A DNA stretch of 64,000 bases. Origin: Bacteroidia bacterium (lineage in GTDB: Bacteria > Bacteroidota > Bacteroidia > Bacteroidales > Azobacteroidaceae). The translations under genes and the position numbers were made by a program. Below the pieces are notes generated by a model. The model was not told the origin of the DNA, did not search any database, and saw nothing but the letters and a program-made list of their open reading frames with translations. Shown one piece after another: positions 23,551-33,023 of the stretch (within the stretch, counting starts at the first letter, position 1; each line of letters starts with the position of its first letter). Location of the stretch: assembly GCA_025996895.1 (NCBI GenBank), contig BNTW01000001.1, positions 25,523 to 89,522 of the forward strand, written 5' to 3'.

Positions 23551-23573
23551 AAGAAAGGACGTATGATTTGGAG
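23520..23573 (+). repeat. Diverged copy of the acyltransferase 3' end
   Basis: Aligned by hand to 10350-10403, 43 of 54 positions are identical. In the matching frame it reads NDKQFEDFLKERTYDLEA, against DTKQFGAFLKEKTYELAS at the end of the acyltransferase at 9603-10427. It lies at the opposite border of the accessory island, partly within the end of the WYL gene. Confidence 0.6.
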
Positions 23574-23574
23574 G

Positions 23575-24399
23575 CTATTTTATCTCCGAATCATGCAGTT
23601 TGACCGGTTTTTTTTCTTTCCGTAGTTTCATATTCAACATTTCCACCAGTAGCGAGAAGGCAATCGCAAAATAGATATACCCTTTCGGGATTTCGCCGAC
23701 TTCATTGCCAAAGACAGACAGGTGTGAGAGGTGAGCCGCTTCGACCAGCAACATCACGCCGATAAGGATAAGGAACGACAGGGCCAGCATTTGAATGGTC
23801 GGGTGTTCATTGACAAAACGGCTGACCGGTGCAGAAAACAACATCATCACAATCACGGAAATCACAATCGCCAGGATAATAATTGTCATTGCACCGAGAT
23901 AACCAAATGCGTTGAAACTCACCATGCCGACGGCCGTCAAGATACTGTCTAACGAGAAAACCATGTCAATAGCAATAATTTGTAGGATAATTCCCCAAAA
24001 ATTATTGCGCCCAGTAGCGGAGTGGCCGGCATGCTGTTCTTCCAACCCTTCCAATTTGTGGTGAATTTCGGTAACGCTCTTATATAAAAGGAATAATCCG
24101 CCGAGACAGATAATAATGCTTTGTCCCGAAATAGAGCCGGTGATTTCGGAAAAGGCAAAACTAAAAAGGGGTTTGGTGAGGCTCATCAACAAGGAAATCG
24201 CGAACAACAAGCCAATTCGGAAGAACATGGCTAACAACAATCCGGTTGTGCGCGCTTTAGGCTGCTCTTCGTGCGGAAGTTTCGCCGTCATGATAGACAG
24301 AAACACGATATTATCAATTCCGAGTACGATTTCCAAAAAAACTAACGTGAGTATGGCAATCCATGCTTCCGGTTGCAAAAAAATCTGTAAGATTTCCAT
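23575..24399 (-). CDS. TerC-family integral membrane protein
   Basis: A 274-residue protein with about seven to eight membrane segments. EIVLGIDNIVFLSIM and AIDMVFSLDSILTAVGM are the two conserved TerC motifs with acidic residues inside membrane helices, thought to handle metal ions such as manganese. The middle loop is His-rich (EIHHKLEGLEEQHAGH). It lies nine bases after tex on the same strand and is convergent with the WYL gene (24-base gap). TerC proteins have been linked to metal efflux and to metalation of exported enzymes. Start at 24399 gives the normal N-terminus. Confidence 0.93.
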   Translation of the reverse strand: MEILQIFLQPEAWIAILTLVFLEIVLGIDNIVFLSIMTAKLPHEEQPKARTTGLLLAMFFRIGLLFAISLLMSLTKPLFSFAFSEITGSISGQSIIICLGGLFLLYKSVTEIHHKLEGLEEQHAGHSATGRNNFWGIILQIIAIDMVFSLDSILTAVGMVSFNAFGYLGAMTIIILAIVISVIVMMLFSAPVSRFVNEHPTIQMLALSFLILIGVMLLVEAAHLSHLSVFGNEVGEIPKGYIYFAIAFSLLVEMLNMKLRKEKKPVKLHDSEIK

Positions 24400-24408
24400 T
24401 ATTGTGAA

Positions 24409-26538
24409 TTATTTGTTGATGTTTAAGCTCAATTGTATGCGTTTCCGTTCCAAATCAATACTCAACACTTTTACTTGCACGTGCTGGTGAATGGAAACAA
24501 TCGTCGTTGGGTCGGAAACATATTTTTCCGCCATATTGGAAATATGTACGAGGCCTTTTTCCTTAATGCCTATATCGACAAAACAGCCGAAATTGGTGAT
24601 GTTATTCACAATTCCGGGCAAGATTTGTCCCTCGCGCAAGTCGTCGATAGTCCGCACATGCGGGTCAAACTCAAAGATTTTGATGGTTTGGCGCGGGTCG
24701 CGTCCGGGTTTGTCCAATTCTTCCACGATATCGAGCAGGGTAGGCATCCCCACCTTTTCATTGACGTATTTTTCGAGCCGGATTTTCTTTTTCAGTTCTT
24801 TTTGTTGAATTAATTCATTTACACTGCAATTTAGCTCTTTGGCCATTGCTTCGACCACCGGATAGCTTTCGGGGTGAACAGCCGAATTATCCAGCGGATT
24901 TTCGGCATCCGGAATGCGGAGAAATCCCGCTGCCTGTTCGTAGGCTTTTTCGCCCAAGCGAGGCACTTTCAGCAGTTCTTTCCGCGATTGAAACGCGCCG
25001 TTTTTCGCGCGGTATTCCACAATATTTTTCGCTAACGATGGCCCTAAACCCGAAACGTAAATCAGCAGGTGCATACTTGCCGTATTGAGATTGACGCCCA
25101 CCTGATTGACGCAGTTTTCCACTGTCTGGTCGAGCGAATATTTTAAATCCGTTTGATTAACATCGTGCTGATATTGTCCCACGCCGATGGATTTCGGCTC
25201 AATTTTCACCAATTCCGCCAGCGGGTCCATCAAACGCCTTCCGATACTGATTGCACCGCGCACCGTTACGTCGTAATTAGGAAATTCGTCACGGGCAATT
25301 TTGGAAGCCGAATAGACCGAAGCACCGTCTTCGCTCACCACAAACACCTGGATTTTCTTCTCATAACCGAGATGCGTGATAAATTCTTCCGTTTCGCGGC
25401 TGGCAGTTCCGTTACCGATGGCAATAGCATCAATATCGTAAGTGCTGACAAGTGCCCTGACTTTCATTCCTGATCGTCCCCGCTCATTTTGAGGAGGGTG
25501 CGGATAAATCGTTTCGTTGTGTACCAAATTCCCCTGCGAGTCAAGGCACACCACTTTGCAACCGGTGCGGAAGCCGGGATCGATACCCAGCACTCGCTTT
25601 TGTCCCAAAGGTGGAGCTAACAACAGTTGGCGCAGATTTTCGGCAAACACCTTAATGGCTTGCTTGTCGGCCTTTTCTTTCGAGAGAGCCGCAAATTCTG
25701 TTTCGATAGCCGATTTGAGCAGGCGTTTGTAGCTGTCTTTAATGGCGGTTTCTACTTGTGCGGAAGCCTCGTTTTTCCCTTTCACAAACCGGCGGTTTAA
25801 GAGTTCGATGCACTGCTCGTCGTCGGGAGAAATCGAAACACGCAAAAAGCCTTCACTTTCGCCTCGGCGCATAGCTAAGAGCCGGTGCGAAGAACACTTG
25901 CTCAACGGTTCCTTGAAATCAAAATAATCGCGGTATTTAGCGGCTTCCGTTTCTTTTCCTTTGATTACTTTCGACGAAATTACTGCTTGCCGATTGAATA
26001 CATTCCGGATGGAATTGCGGGCGGCTTCGTTTTCATTCACCCATTCGGCAACAATGTCGCGCGCGCCCTGCAAGGCTTCTTCTGCATTTTTAACATCTTC
26101 TTTCACAAAGTGTTCCGCTTTTCCGTAGATGTCGCGTTCGTTTTGCGCCATCAGGATTTTAGCCAAAGGCTCTAATCCTTTTTTGCGGGCAATTTCGGCT
26201 TTTGTCTGCTTTTTCGGTTTATACGGTAAGTAAATATCTTCCAATTCGGTATTGTCCCACGTGTTTCCGATGCGGGTAACGAGTTCGGGTGTCAATTTGC
26301 CCTGTTCGTCAATCGAACGTAGAATGGTTTCCTTCCGCTTGCTTAATTCCTGCAGTTTTTCGTAGCGTTGTTTGATTTCGCCGATAGCCACCTCGTCCAA
26401 TCCGCCGGTAACTTCTTTTCGATACCGGCTGATGAACGGAATAGTTGCCCCATCGTCCAACAATTCGATGGTTTTTGTGATTTGCTTTTCCTGCAAATCC
26501 AATGCTTGCGAAATAAGTTTTGAATAAACCGGTTGCAT
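24409..26538 (-). CDS. Tex-type RNA-binding transcription accessory protein
   Basis: A 709-residue cytosolic protein of the usual Tex length and order. It has an N-terminal helical domain (IPFISRYRKEVTGGLDE), a YqgF-like RNase H fold (RVLGIDPGFRTGCKVV), helix-hairpin-helix motifs (YVSGLGPSLAKNIVEYR) and a C-terminal S1 domain (ILPGIVNNITNFGCFVDIGI...LVHIS). Tex associates with nucleic acids and RNA polymerase and helps stabilise transcription. It ends two bases before the sigma factor gene on its upstream side and precedes terC, so the three probably share transcripts. Confidence 0.95.
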   Translation of the reverse strand: MQPVYSKLISQALDLQEKQITKTIELLDDGATIPFISRYRKEVTGGLDEVAIGEIKQRYEKLQELSKRKETILRSIDEQGKLTPELVTRIGNTWDNTELEDIYLPYKPKKQTKAEIARKKGLEPLAKILMAQNERDIYGKAEHFVKEDVKNAEEALQGARDIVAEWVNENEAARNSIRNVFNRQAVISSKVIKGKETEAAKYRDYFDFKEPLSKCSSHRLLAMRRGESEGFLRVSISPDDEQCIELLNRRFVKGKNEASAQVETAIKDSYKRLLKSAIETEFAALSKEKADKQAIKVFAENLRQLLLAPPLGQKRVLGIDPGFRTGCKVVCLDSQGNLVHNETIYPHPPQNERGRSGMKVRALVSTYDIDAIAIGNGTASRETEEFITHLGYEKKIQVFVVSEDGASVYSASKIARDEFPNYDVTVRGAISIGRRLMDPLAELVKIEPKSIGVGQYQHDVNQTDLKYSLDQTVENCVNQVGVNLNTASMHLLIYVSGLGPSLAKNIVEYRAKNGAFQSRKELLKVPRLGEKAYEQAAGFLRIPDAENPLDNSAVHPESYPVVEAMAKELNCSVNELIQQKELKKKIRLEKYVNEKVGMPTLLDIVEELDKPGRDPRQTIKIFEFDPHVRTIDDLREGQILPGIVNNITNFGCFVDIGIKEKGLVHISNMAEKYVSDPTTIVSIHQHVQVKVLSIDLERKRIQLSLNINK

Positions 26539-26540
26539 TA

Positions 26541-27401
26541 TCAGCCCAGATAACTTTTCAACAGATCGTTTTTGTTGCTTTGCTTTAACCGGCGAATGGC
26601 TTTTTCCTTAATCTGACGCACTCGTTCGCGAGTCAGACCAAATTCGTCGCCGATTTCTTCCAGCGTCATTTCTTGCCGTCCCAAGCCGAAAAACATTTTA
26701 ACGATGTCGCGTTCGCGTTCGCTCAAAGTCGATAACGCGCGGTTGATTTCCTTTGAAAGTGATTCGTTCATTAAAGAGCGGTCGGCTATCGGGGCGTCGT
26801 CATTGACCAGCACGTCGAGCAGACTGTTGTCTTCGCCTTCTACAAAAGGCGCGTCCACTGAAATATGGCGTCCGGAAACTTTCAACGTATCGGAAATTTT
26901 ATCTACCGGGATGTCCAATTCGTTTGCCAATTCTTCGGGCGACGGTTTGCGTTCGTGTTCTTGCTCAAACTTGGAGAACGCTTTTGTGATTTTGTTCAGG
27001 GAACCCACTTGATTTAAGGGCAGCCGGACAATACGCGATTGTTCGGCCAGAGCTTGTAAGATAGATTGCCGTATCCACCATACGGCATAAGAGATAAATT
27101 TAAACCCGCGTGTTTCGTCGAATTTTTCGGCTGCTTTTATCAAGCCTAAGTTTCCTTCATTGATTAAATCGGGAAGACTTAGGCCCTGATTTTGATATTG
27201 CTTAGCTACCGATACGACGAAACGAAGGTTTGCACGTGTCAATTTTTCCAACGCTGTCCGGTCGCCTCGCTTAATGGCTTGAGCCAACTCCACTTCTTCT
27301 TCTACAGATATAAGGTCTTCACGACCGATTTCCTGCAAGTATTTGTCTAAAGAAGCACTTTCGCGGTTGGTAATTGACTTTGTAATTTTTAATTGTCTCA
27401 T
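26541..27401 (-). CDS. rpoD: Primary sigma-70 factor of the Bacteroidetes type
   Basis: A 286-residue sigma-70 factor. Region 1.2 is [16 protein letters not shown], region 2 includes [31 protein letters not shown] and [13 protein letters not shown], region 3 RLPLNQVGS, and region 4 [19 protein letters not shown]. There is no long N-terminal region 1.1, as is normal for the Bacteroidetes housekeeping sigma, which recognises -33 TTTG and -7 TAnnTTTG, the promoters seen throughout this window. The ATG at 27401 ([11 protein letters not shown]) is used rather than the TTG three bases upstream. Together with tex and terC it forms a minus-strand run. Confidence 0.95.
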   Translation of the reverse strand: MRQLKITKSITNRESASLDKYLQEIGREDLISVEEEVELAQAIKRGDRTALEKLTRANLRFVVSVAKQYQNQGLSLPDLINEGNLGLIKAAEKFDETRGFKFISYAVWWIRQSILQALAEQSRIVRLPLNQVGSLNKITKAFSKFEQEHERKPSPEELANELDIPVDKISDTLKVSGRHISVDAPFVEGEDNSLLDVLVNDDAPIADRSLMNESLSKEINRALSTLSERERDIVKMFFGLGRQEMTLEEIGDEFGLTRERVRQIKEKAIRRLKQSNKNDLLKSYLG

Positions 27402-27446
27402 CAATAATAGATTTTTTGCATATTAAATAGCAACAAAAACCGTGCC

Positions 27447-28991
27447 TTAATCGTTCAAATCAAGGGCAAAGTAGGTTATTTTTCCATCGGAGTAGATACC
27501 TTTGATAAATAAAACTCTATCATCGGCCACTTTTGTCAATGAAAGTTCTACAATTTTTTCCAAATCTTCCGGCGTTCTGATACGGTTATCGTTGGCCGTT
27601 AGAATGATAAATCCGGTTTTAATGCCGGCTTGTTTTAATTTTCCGTTGCTCAATCCGGTAACTTCTACTCCATAATTAATACCTAACTTGGATTTTGTTT
27701 CGTCGGATAGTTCTTTTAAGGTAGCACCGAGTAAATCGGCCGCTTTTTTGTTCTTCACCACTTCGGTGGTGCCTTGGTCGTTTTTCAATTCCACTTGAAA
27801 CGATTTGACTTCGTCGCCGCGTTGCACCTGAATATCCACCTTGTTACCCGGCCTGTAGCGGTTGATTTCCGCCTTCAAATCCGCGCTGGATTTTACCTTG
27901 TTTCCATTGACTTCCGTAATGACATCCCCTTCTTTCAAGCCGGCTTTCAATGCCGGACTTCCGGTCGCAAAGTCCTTAATATAAGCCCCTTCATGCACTT
28001 TCAGTTTATTATACGCATTCGGGTCTTCTATTTTTATGCCCGGTACGTCCATAATAATTACGCCCAATAAAGCGCGTTGTACTTTACCATATTCTTTCAT
28101 ATCGGCCACCACTTTTTTGACAATGCTGATGGGAACGGCAAACGAATATCCGACATAATTTCCGGTTTCCGAATAAATGGCCGTGTTGATACCTACCAAT
28201 TCGCCGCGTGTATTGACCAATGCACCTCCACTGTTTCCCGGATTAACGGCTGCGTCTGTTTGAATATACGATTCGATTTTTCTCTGGCGAGCCGCCCGGT
28301 TGTTTCCGTAATTCGGCGAAATATCCGCCCGTCCTTTCGCGCTGACAATCCCTGCCGTAACCGTAGAATTCAGATTAAACGGATTACCGACTGCCAACAC
28401 CCATTCACCAACTTTCAATGCATCGGAATCGCCAAACGGAATCACCGGAAAGTCTTTGCCTTCTATTTTCAGCAACGCAATATCTGTCGCTTCGTCCGCA
28501 CCGACTATTTTGGCGATGTATGTTTCGTCGTTATTGGTCGTAACTTCCACTTCGTCCGCGCCGTCGATCACGTGGTTATTGGTAACAATATAACCGTCCG
28601 TCGAAATGATAACGCCGGATCCAAAGCCCACGCGCGGTTGCGGCTGCATTTGCGGTTGCCGGTATTGCGGATTGGGTTGCCCGAAAAAGAACTCAAACGG
28701 GTCAAAAAAATCCTGACCCTGATTGAGCCGGTTGCCTTGAGAAACAACTGCTTTCGCCACCGATTTAATATGTACCACTGCATTGACACTCTGTTCCGCT
28801 GCCAGCGTAAAGTCTGTATTCTCCGCAGGAACGCGATTATTTCCTACCGGATAAAACCCACCTTGATGGAAACCTGCCGTTTCCGTCAGATAAACATTCT
28901 TACTTATAAAATGAGAATATGCAGCCACCGAAATGCCCGCACTCACAAAGCTTATTAAAACAAGCCCTACAATAATTTTCCAATTTTTCAT
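27447..28991 (-). CDS. HtrA/DegQ-type periplasmic serine protease
   Basis: A 514-residue protease-chaperone for misfolded envelope proteins. An N-terminal membrane-spanning signal (KIIVGLVLISFVSAGISVAA) is followed by the trypsin-like domain with catalytic His140 (TNNHVID), Asp170 (EATDIALLKI) and Ser254 (NPGNSGGAL). A Gln/Pro-rich loop at residues 105-120 and two PDZ domains complete the protein. The start at 28991 is chosen because it places the signal anchor at the N-terminus; an upstream in-frame ATG at 29030 adds a polar leader. It is separated from the sigma factor gene by 45 bases. Confidence 0.95.
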   Translation of the reverse strand: MKNWKIIVGLVLISFVSAGISVAAYSHFISKNVYLTETAGFHQGGFYPVGNNRVPAENTDFTLAAEQSVNAVVHIKSVAKAVVSQGNRLNQGQDFFDPFEFFFGQPNPQYRQPQMQPQPRVGFGSGVIISTDGYIVTNNHVIDGADEVEVTTNNDETYIAKIVGADEATDIALLKIEGKDFPVIPFGDSDALKVGEWVLAVGNPFNLNSTVTAGIVSAKGRADISPNYGNNRAARQRKIESYIQTDAAVNPGNSGGALVNTRGELVGINTAIYSETGNYVGYSFAVPISIVKKVVADMKEYGKVQRALLGVIIMDVPGIKIEDPNAYNKLKVHEGAYIKDFATGSPALKAGLKEGDVITEVNGNKVKSSADLKAEINRYRPGNKVDIQVQRGDEVKSFQVELKNDQGTTEVVKNKKAADLLGATLKELSDETKSKLGINYGVEVTGLSNGKLKQAGIKTGFIILTANDNRIRTPEDLEKIVELSLTKVADDRVLFIKGIYSDGKITYFALDLND

Positions 28992-29166
28992 ACTGTCTGT
29001 GTTTTTATATTGTGATTTGTCTAACAGCAAATATCGTACGAGAAAAGCATCTTGGCACGATTTTTTAACATATTTAACCCGTTCAACCGTAACTTAACCA
29101 CGCTTAACAGTCAAGATGGCAGGACTGCCAAAATTGTCTTTTTTCGGATTTATTGGCTGTCAGGTA

Positions 29167-29197
29167 TTGTATATAATAAAATAAAGTGTTACCTTTG
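29167..29197 (+). promoter_or_regulatory. Promoter of tRNA-Pro
   Basis: TTG at 29167-29169, a 20-base spacer and TACCTTTG at 29190-29197, 15 bases before the tRNA. One of the best-spaced -33/-7 pairs in the window. Confidence 0.75.
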
Positions 29198-29212
29198 TGC
29201 CCGGAAAAATTG

Positions 29213-29287
29213 CGGGGTGTAGCTCAGCCCGGTTAGAGTACGCGTCTGGGGGGCGTGTGGTCGGACGTTCGAATCGTCTCACCCCGA
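29213..29287 (+). tRNA. tRNA-Pro (anticodon GGG)
   Basis: Acceptor arm CGGGGTG pairs with CACCCCG, followed by discriminator A; CCA is not encoded. The D arm is GCTC...GAGT, the anticodon stem CGCGT/GCGTG encloses the loop CTGGGGG (anticodon GGG, G37), and the T arm GGACG/CGTCT encloses TTCGAAT. Several G-T pairs occur in the anticodon and D stems. It has its own promoter. Confidence 0.93.
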
Positions 29288-29440
29288 CAATTGAAATAAG
29301 AGGCTTGCAAAAAAAGGTGAGCCTCTTATTATTTAACCAAATACCTTCTGATTATTTAGAAAAACAGCGGTTGTTGTAAATTTAATTGCAATTTAATTTC
29401 ATATTAAGGTTTTATTAATTCTTTTTTAAGCCGTTTCCGG

Positions 29441-29448
29441 TACATTTG
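29441..29448 (+). promoter_or_regulatory. -7 element for the secreted beta-helix protein
   Basis: TACATTTG, exact -7 match, giving a 5' leader of roughly 75-80 bases to the ATG at 29532. The leader is AT-rich; no stable hairpin seen. Confidence 0.5.
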
Positions 29449-29531
29449 CTCAAATTTATTTAGGACATCCTCTATTGAAAGGAAAAATTAATTCAAAATA
29501 GTGTCTTTATTAATTATTTAAATTTATTTTT

Positions 29532-32500
29532 ATGAGAGTAAATTACTTGTGTAAAATGATGGTGGCAGCTATGCTTATGCTCACAGCTACCACAGTGAAG
29601 GCTGCGGACATCACCGTTACCGGTGAAGACCGTGCCGCTCTTGTTGCCGCTTTTGATGAAGCTCAAAACGGCGATGTGATTATTCTGACCAAATCGATTT
29701 CGATTGGTGAAGATCAATTTACTATTACCAAAGGTGTAACTTTAAGAGGTGGTGATGGTATTGAAATCAAACCGGCAGCGGGTTATACCAGCCGCGTTTT
29801 GCAAGTGCAACCGGGAGATGACGCAGGCGTGAAATTGGTGTTTGAAAACATTACTTTCCGTGATGCCAACAACTTGGGTAATGCTACCGGTAATGAAAAA
29901 GACGGTGGTTTGGGTCGTATCGCTAATGGTTTGATCGAATTCAACAACTGTAAGTTCATCAACAACTACTCCGATGATCGCGGTGGTGTATGGGATATGT
30001 ATGGTGGTAATGTTACATTTAACAATTGTGAATTTAGAGGTAACTCGGCGGCAGAACGTGGCGGTGCTATCTTTACGCGCGACGATGGTACAAAAGCTAC
30101 ATTTGTTAATTCCAAATTTATTGGAAACCACGTAAATACAGGTCGTGGCGGTGCTTTGTTTTTGGACAACAAATCCGAACAACACTTTTATAATTGTGTT
30201 TTGACCGAAAATTTTGTAGGTCAGATTATCGACGAAACGGATTGGGAAAAAAATACAGGTGAAGGTGGTGCTGTATTTACAACCGGTGGTGAAGGTGTAT
30301 TGTATGTAGAAAACAGTGCCATTTATAAAAATTATACATTGAAAGATCACGGTGGCGTATTGTTTGGCATGTCGAAACCGACCGTTACTTTCGTTAATAC
30401 GACGATTGCCGATAATATTATGTATCGTGATGCCAACTCAATGTTCTTCTGTACGGACGCTATCAAATTGAATTTGATCAATACTACTGTTGTATCTAAC
30501 AATGCTTATGTAGGCAAAGAAGGCGATCCGAAAGGAAAAAATGGTCCTAACGAAGGTAATACGACCGGTATCCGTATCGAAAATAAGGATGCTAAATTGA
30601 TTATTCACAACTCTATAATAGCTGGAAACTTGTCAAGAGGAAATGATGCTAATGCCGGTTTTTTAGTACCGGTAGATATTAACTTGCAAGGTCTTGCTGC
30701 TAACGAAGAAAATATTGTGAATATTCTTGAACTCAAAAATTCTATCGTTGGTAATATTAAAGGTTTGACGAAAAATGCTTTATCCGGAGTTCCGGGAATT
30801 GAAACATCGTATTATGATTTCTATACTAATGTTTCTACTTGGCAAGATGCCGACACGAAAACAGGTATCAACTGGGCTACCGGTTTGAAAACATTGGAAA
30901 ACGGACAGGCATTTTATCCTGTAATCGGTGCTTCAAGTGCTATTGGTTTGGGTGATCCTGCTTTGTTATCTGCATATATCACTCCGTTGGTTGACCAAAT
31001 CGGAACTCCGCGCGAAGGTACAAAAATCACTTCGGGAGCTATCGAATATGTTAAAGGCGACAGCCCGCTGCCTTTGGATGGCGTAAACCGCATTTGGGGT
31101 GGTACTGCTGAAAATCCTTGTTCTTATGATGCATTCACTCACACAATTTCTTATTCCGGTGGTTGGTCAAGCAATGTAGGCTGGCAATTCGGCAGCGTTG
31201 AGCCGCTGGATCAAACTTCGGAAGACTGGTCGGCTTATGGAAAAGTAGTGATTAAATTTGCTGCTCCGCTGCCTACCGGTGTTGCTTTGCATATCCAATA
31301 TTTGGATGCTGACGGTAATTTAACTACGGCGAAAAAAGAAGACGGTGGTGAATTAGATGCTTTTGTAGGCGGTGGTTCGACCGAAGTATCTTTTGCTTTG
31401 GACAAAACGTTGCGTAATAAAGTGAAGAGCGTATATTTCTCAATACAAAACGACTGTGCTGAATGTACGACCGGTACGATCGTATTAAAAGATGCCTATC
31501 TTTTGGAAGAAGGTTATGTGCTGCCTTTCAGCATCAACGAATTGAACTTCTTTGATGGCGCAACTTATGATGAAGCTACTCACACTGCAACTTATAATAA
31601 TGGTTGGAGCCGTGTAGGTTGGAACTGGGAAGCTGACGGTGGTATTAGTGCTTCCGACTTCAATCAAGCATGGGTTAAATTTGATGCTCTTGGTTTACCC
31701 GCAAGTGGCGAAGGCGAACACAGAGGTAAATTACAGTTTGATTTAGTATATATGGACGGAACTTCGGAATCTACCGGTGGTGGTGGATTTGATGGCAAAA
31801 ATGAATATCGTGCTGCTGATACGGCTGCATTTTGGACATTGAGTCACCCCGAAAAGAAAATCAAATTGATTACTTTGAAGAGCGAAGTAACCGGCAACGT
31901 GATCTTGAAAGATGCTTATTTCTATCTGAAACCGGTGGATCCGTATGATTTGATTGTTACCGAAGTTCGTTGGGAACCGGTAAATCCGGCTCCGGGCGAT
32001 AGCGTTACTTTCTTTGCTAAAATTGCGAATATCGGTGAATTTGCTTCTGAAGTGAATAATAAACATGGTGTAGTGTTCCAAGCTAACGGTACTCAAGTTT
32101 CTTGGGCTGATGGTTTCCTTGGTCCTTTGGCAGCCGGCGATACGATTGAACTTTCTTCAAGAGGCGAAGGCTCAAGCGGTCCGCTTTGGGCAACAGGCAC
32201 AGCTCCGGTTTATGCTATCAAAGCATGGGTGAATGATTCGAAAAATCTTCTCGAAACAAACTACGACAACAATACGTTGATTGATACATTACATCAAACC
32301 GGCTCGGCCGACTTGTGGATAGAAGCAATCACAACTACTCCGAAAACTCCGATACAAGGCGACTATATTACATTCAAAGCGACTGTCCGCAATATCGGTA
32401 CGTTGGATACTCCGAACAATGTAAAACACGGTGTGGCATTCTTTGTAAATGATCAGGTAGTAAGTTGGAGCGATACCCGTTACGACGCTATCGTTGCTGA

Positions 32501-32918
32501 CCCGGATACTACAAAATCTGCTGTGGTATTGAGTGCTAATGGTGGCCCGAATGCTGCGCTGGAAGGAGAATGGCAAGCTGCTTTTGGTGGTGATTACACT
32601 ATCAAAGCATACGTGAACGATCAAAGTGATATTGCTGAAACGAATCGCGACAACAATATTTTGACTGTACTTCTTGTTATTCCAAAAAATGGTATCAATG
32701 ATTTGAATACTGCCGGCAATGTTTATGTGAGAGGTAGCCAATTGGTTATCGAAGGTTATTCTTCCGAAGCCGCTTTGGAAGTGTATAACTTCTCCGGACA
32801 GAAAGTAGCTGGTGTGAAAGCTGTTAAAGGCAATGCGATCGCTCTTCCGGCTGGAACTTACGTTGTGAAAGTTCAAGATAACGGAAAGGTGGGAACACAC
32901 AAGGTATTAGTGAAATAA
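29532..32918 (+). CDS. Secreted beta-helix/CARDB protein with T9SS sorting domain
   Basis: An 1128-residue exported protein. The signal peptide runs to about residue 24 (cleavage after VKA-A). Residues 60-400 form a parallel beta-helix with short Asn/Gly-rich repeats (FNNCKFINNYSDDRGG, FNNCEFRGNSAAERGG) typical of right-handed helix adhesins and lyases. Two similar beta-sandwich segments follow (SYSGGWSSNVGWQFG; TYNNGWSRVGWNWE), then two CARDB-like domains (DLIVTEVRWEPVNPAPGDSV; DLWIEAITTTPKTPIQGDYI). The end is a type A T9SS domain (ALEVYNFSGQKV...LPAGTYVVKV). It is therefore expected on the cell surface or outside. No catalytic residues recognised; adhesion or glycan binding is plausible. 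Confidence 0.88.
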   Translation: MRVNYLCKMMVAAMLMLTATTVKAADITVTGEDRAALVAAFDEAQNGDVIILTKSISIGEDQFTITKGVTLRGGDGIEIKPAAGYTSRVLQVQPGDDAGVKLVFENITFRDANNLGNATGNEKDGGLGRIANGLIEFNNCKFINNYSDDRGGVWDMYGGNVTFNNCEFRGNSAAERGGAIFTRDDGTKATFVNSKFIGNHVNTGRGGALFLDNKSEQHFYNCVLTENFVGQIIDETDWEKNTGEGGAVFTTGGEGVLYVENSAIYKNYTLKDHGGVLFGMSKPTVTFVNTTIADNIMYRDANSMFFCTDAIKLNLINTTVVSNNAYVGKEGDPKGKNGPNEGNTTGIRIENKDAKLIIHNSIIAGNLSRGNDANAGFLVPVDINLQGLAANEENIVNILELKNSIVGNIKGLTKNALSGVPGIETSYYDFYTNVSTWQDADTKTGINWATGLKTLENGQAFYPVIGASSAIGLGDPALLSAYITPLVDQIGTPREGTKITSGAIEYVKGDSPLPLDGVNRIWGGTAENPCSYDAFTHTISYSGGWSSNVGWQFGSVEPLDQTSEDWSAYGKVVIKFAAPLPTGVALHIQYLDADGNLTTAKKEDGGELDAFVGGGSTEVSFALDKTLRNKVKSVYFSIQNDCAECTTGTIVLKDAYLLEEGYVLPFSINELNFFDGATYDEATHTATYNNGWSRVGWNWEADGGISASDFNQAWVKFDALGLPASGEGEHRGKLQFDLVYMDGTSESTGGGGFDGKNEYRAADTAAFWTLSHPEKKIKLITLKSEVTGNVILKDAYFYLKPVDPYDLIVTEVRWEPVNPAPGDSVTFFAKIANIGEFASEVNNKHGVVFQANGTQVSWADGFLGPLAAGDTIELSSRGEGSSGPLWATGTAPVYAIKAWVNDSKNLLETNYDNNTLIDTLHQTGSADLWIEAITTTPKTPIQGDYITFKATVRNIGTLDTPNNVKHGVAFFVNDQVVSWSDTRYDAIVADPDTTKSAVVLSANGGPNAALEGEWQAAFGGDYTIKAYVNDQSDIAETNRDNNILTVLLVIPKNGINDLNTAGNVYVRGSQLVIEGYSSEAALEVYNFSGQKVAGVKAVKGNAIALPAGTYVVKVQDNGKVGTHKVLVK

Positions 32919-32963
32919 TGTCTTATATATAATAATACAAATAATTTAAAAGAATTAAATTGG

Positions 32964-32995
32964 AAAAAAGGGGGCTGTGAAGTCCCCTTTTTTTT
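32964..32995 (+). terminator. Terminator after the beta-helix protein gene
   Basis: AAAAAGGGG pairs with CCCCTTTTT around a loop of about ten bases and is followed by a T run. It lies 45 bases after the stop at 32918. Confidence 0.85.
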
Positions 32996-33011
32996 GTTGC
33001 CCGATTTTATG

Positions 33012-33019
33012 TATCTTTG
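33012..33019 (+). promoter_or_regulatory. -7 element four bases before a start codon
   Basis: TATCTTTG, exact match, ending four bases before the ATG at 33024. Given the usual distance from the -7 element to the transcript start, the mRNA probably begins at or next to the start codon. Confidence 0.6.
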
Positions 33020-33023
33020 CCTC

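Noticed and set aside
10430-23600. A complete prophage or integrative element
   Set aside because: No integrase, structural, packaging or conjugation genes and no clean attachment sites; it looks like a patchwork accessory island.
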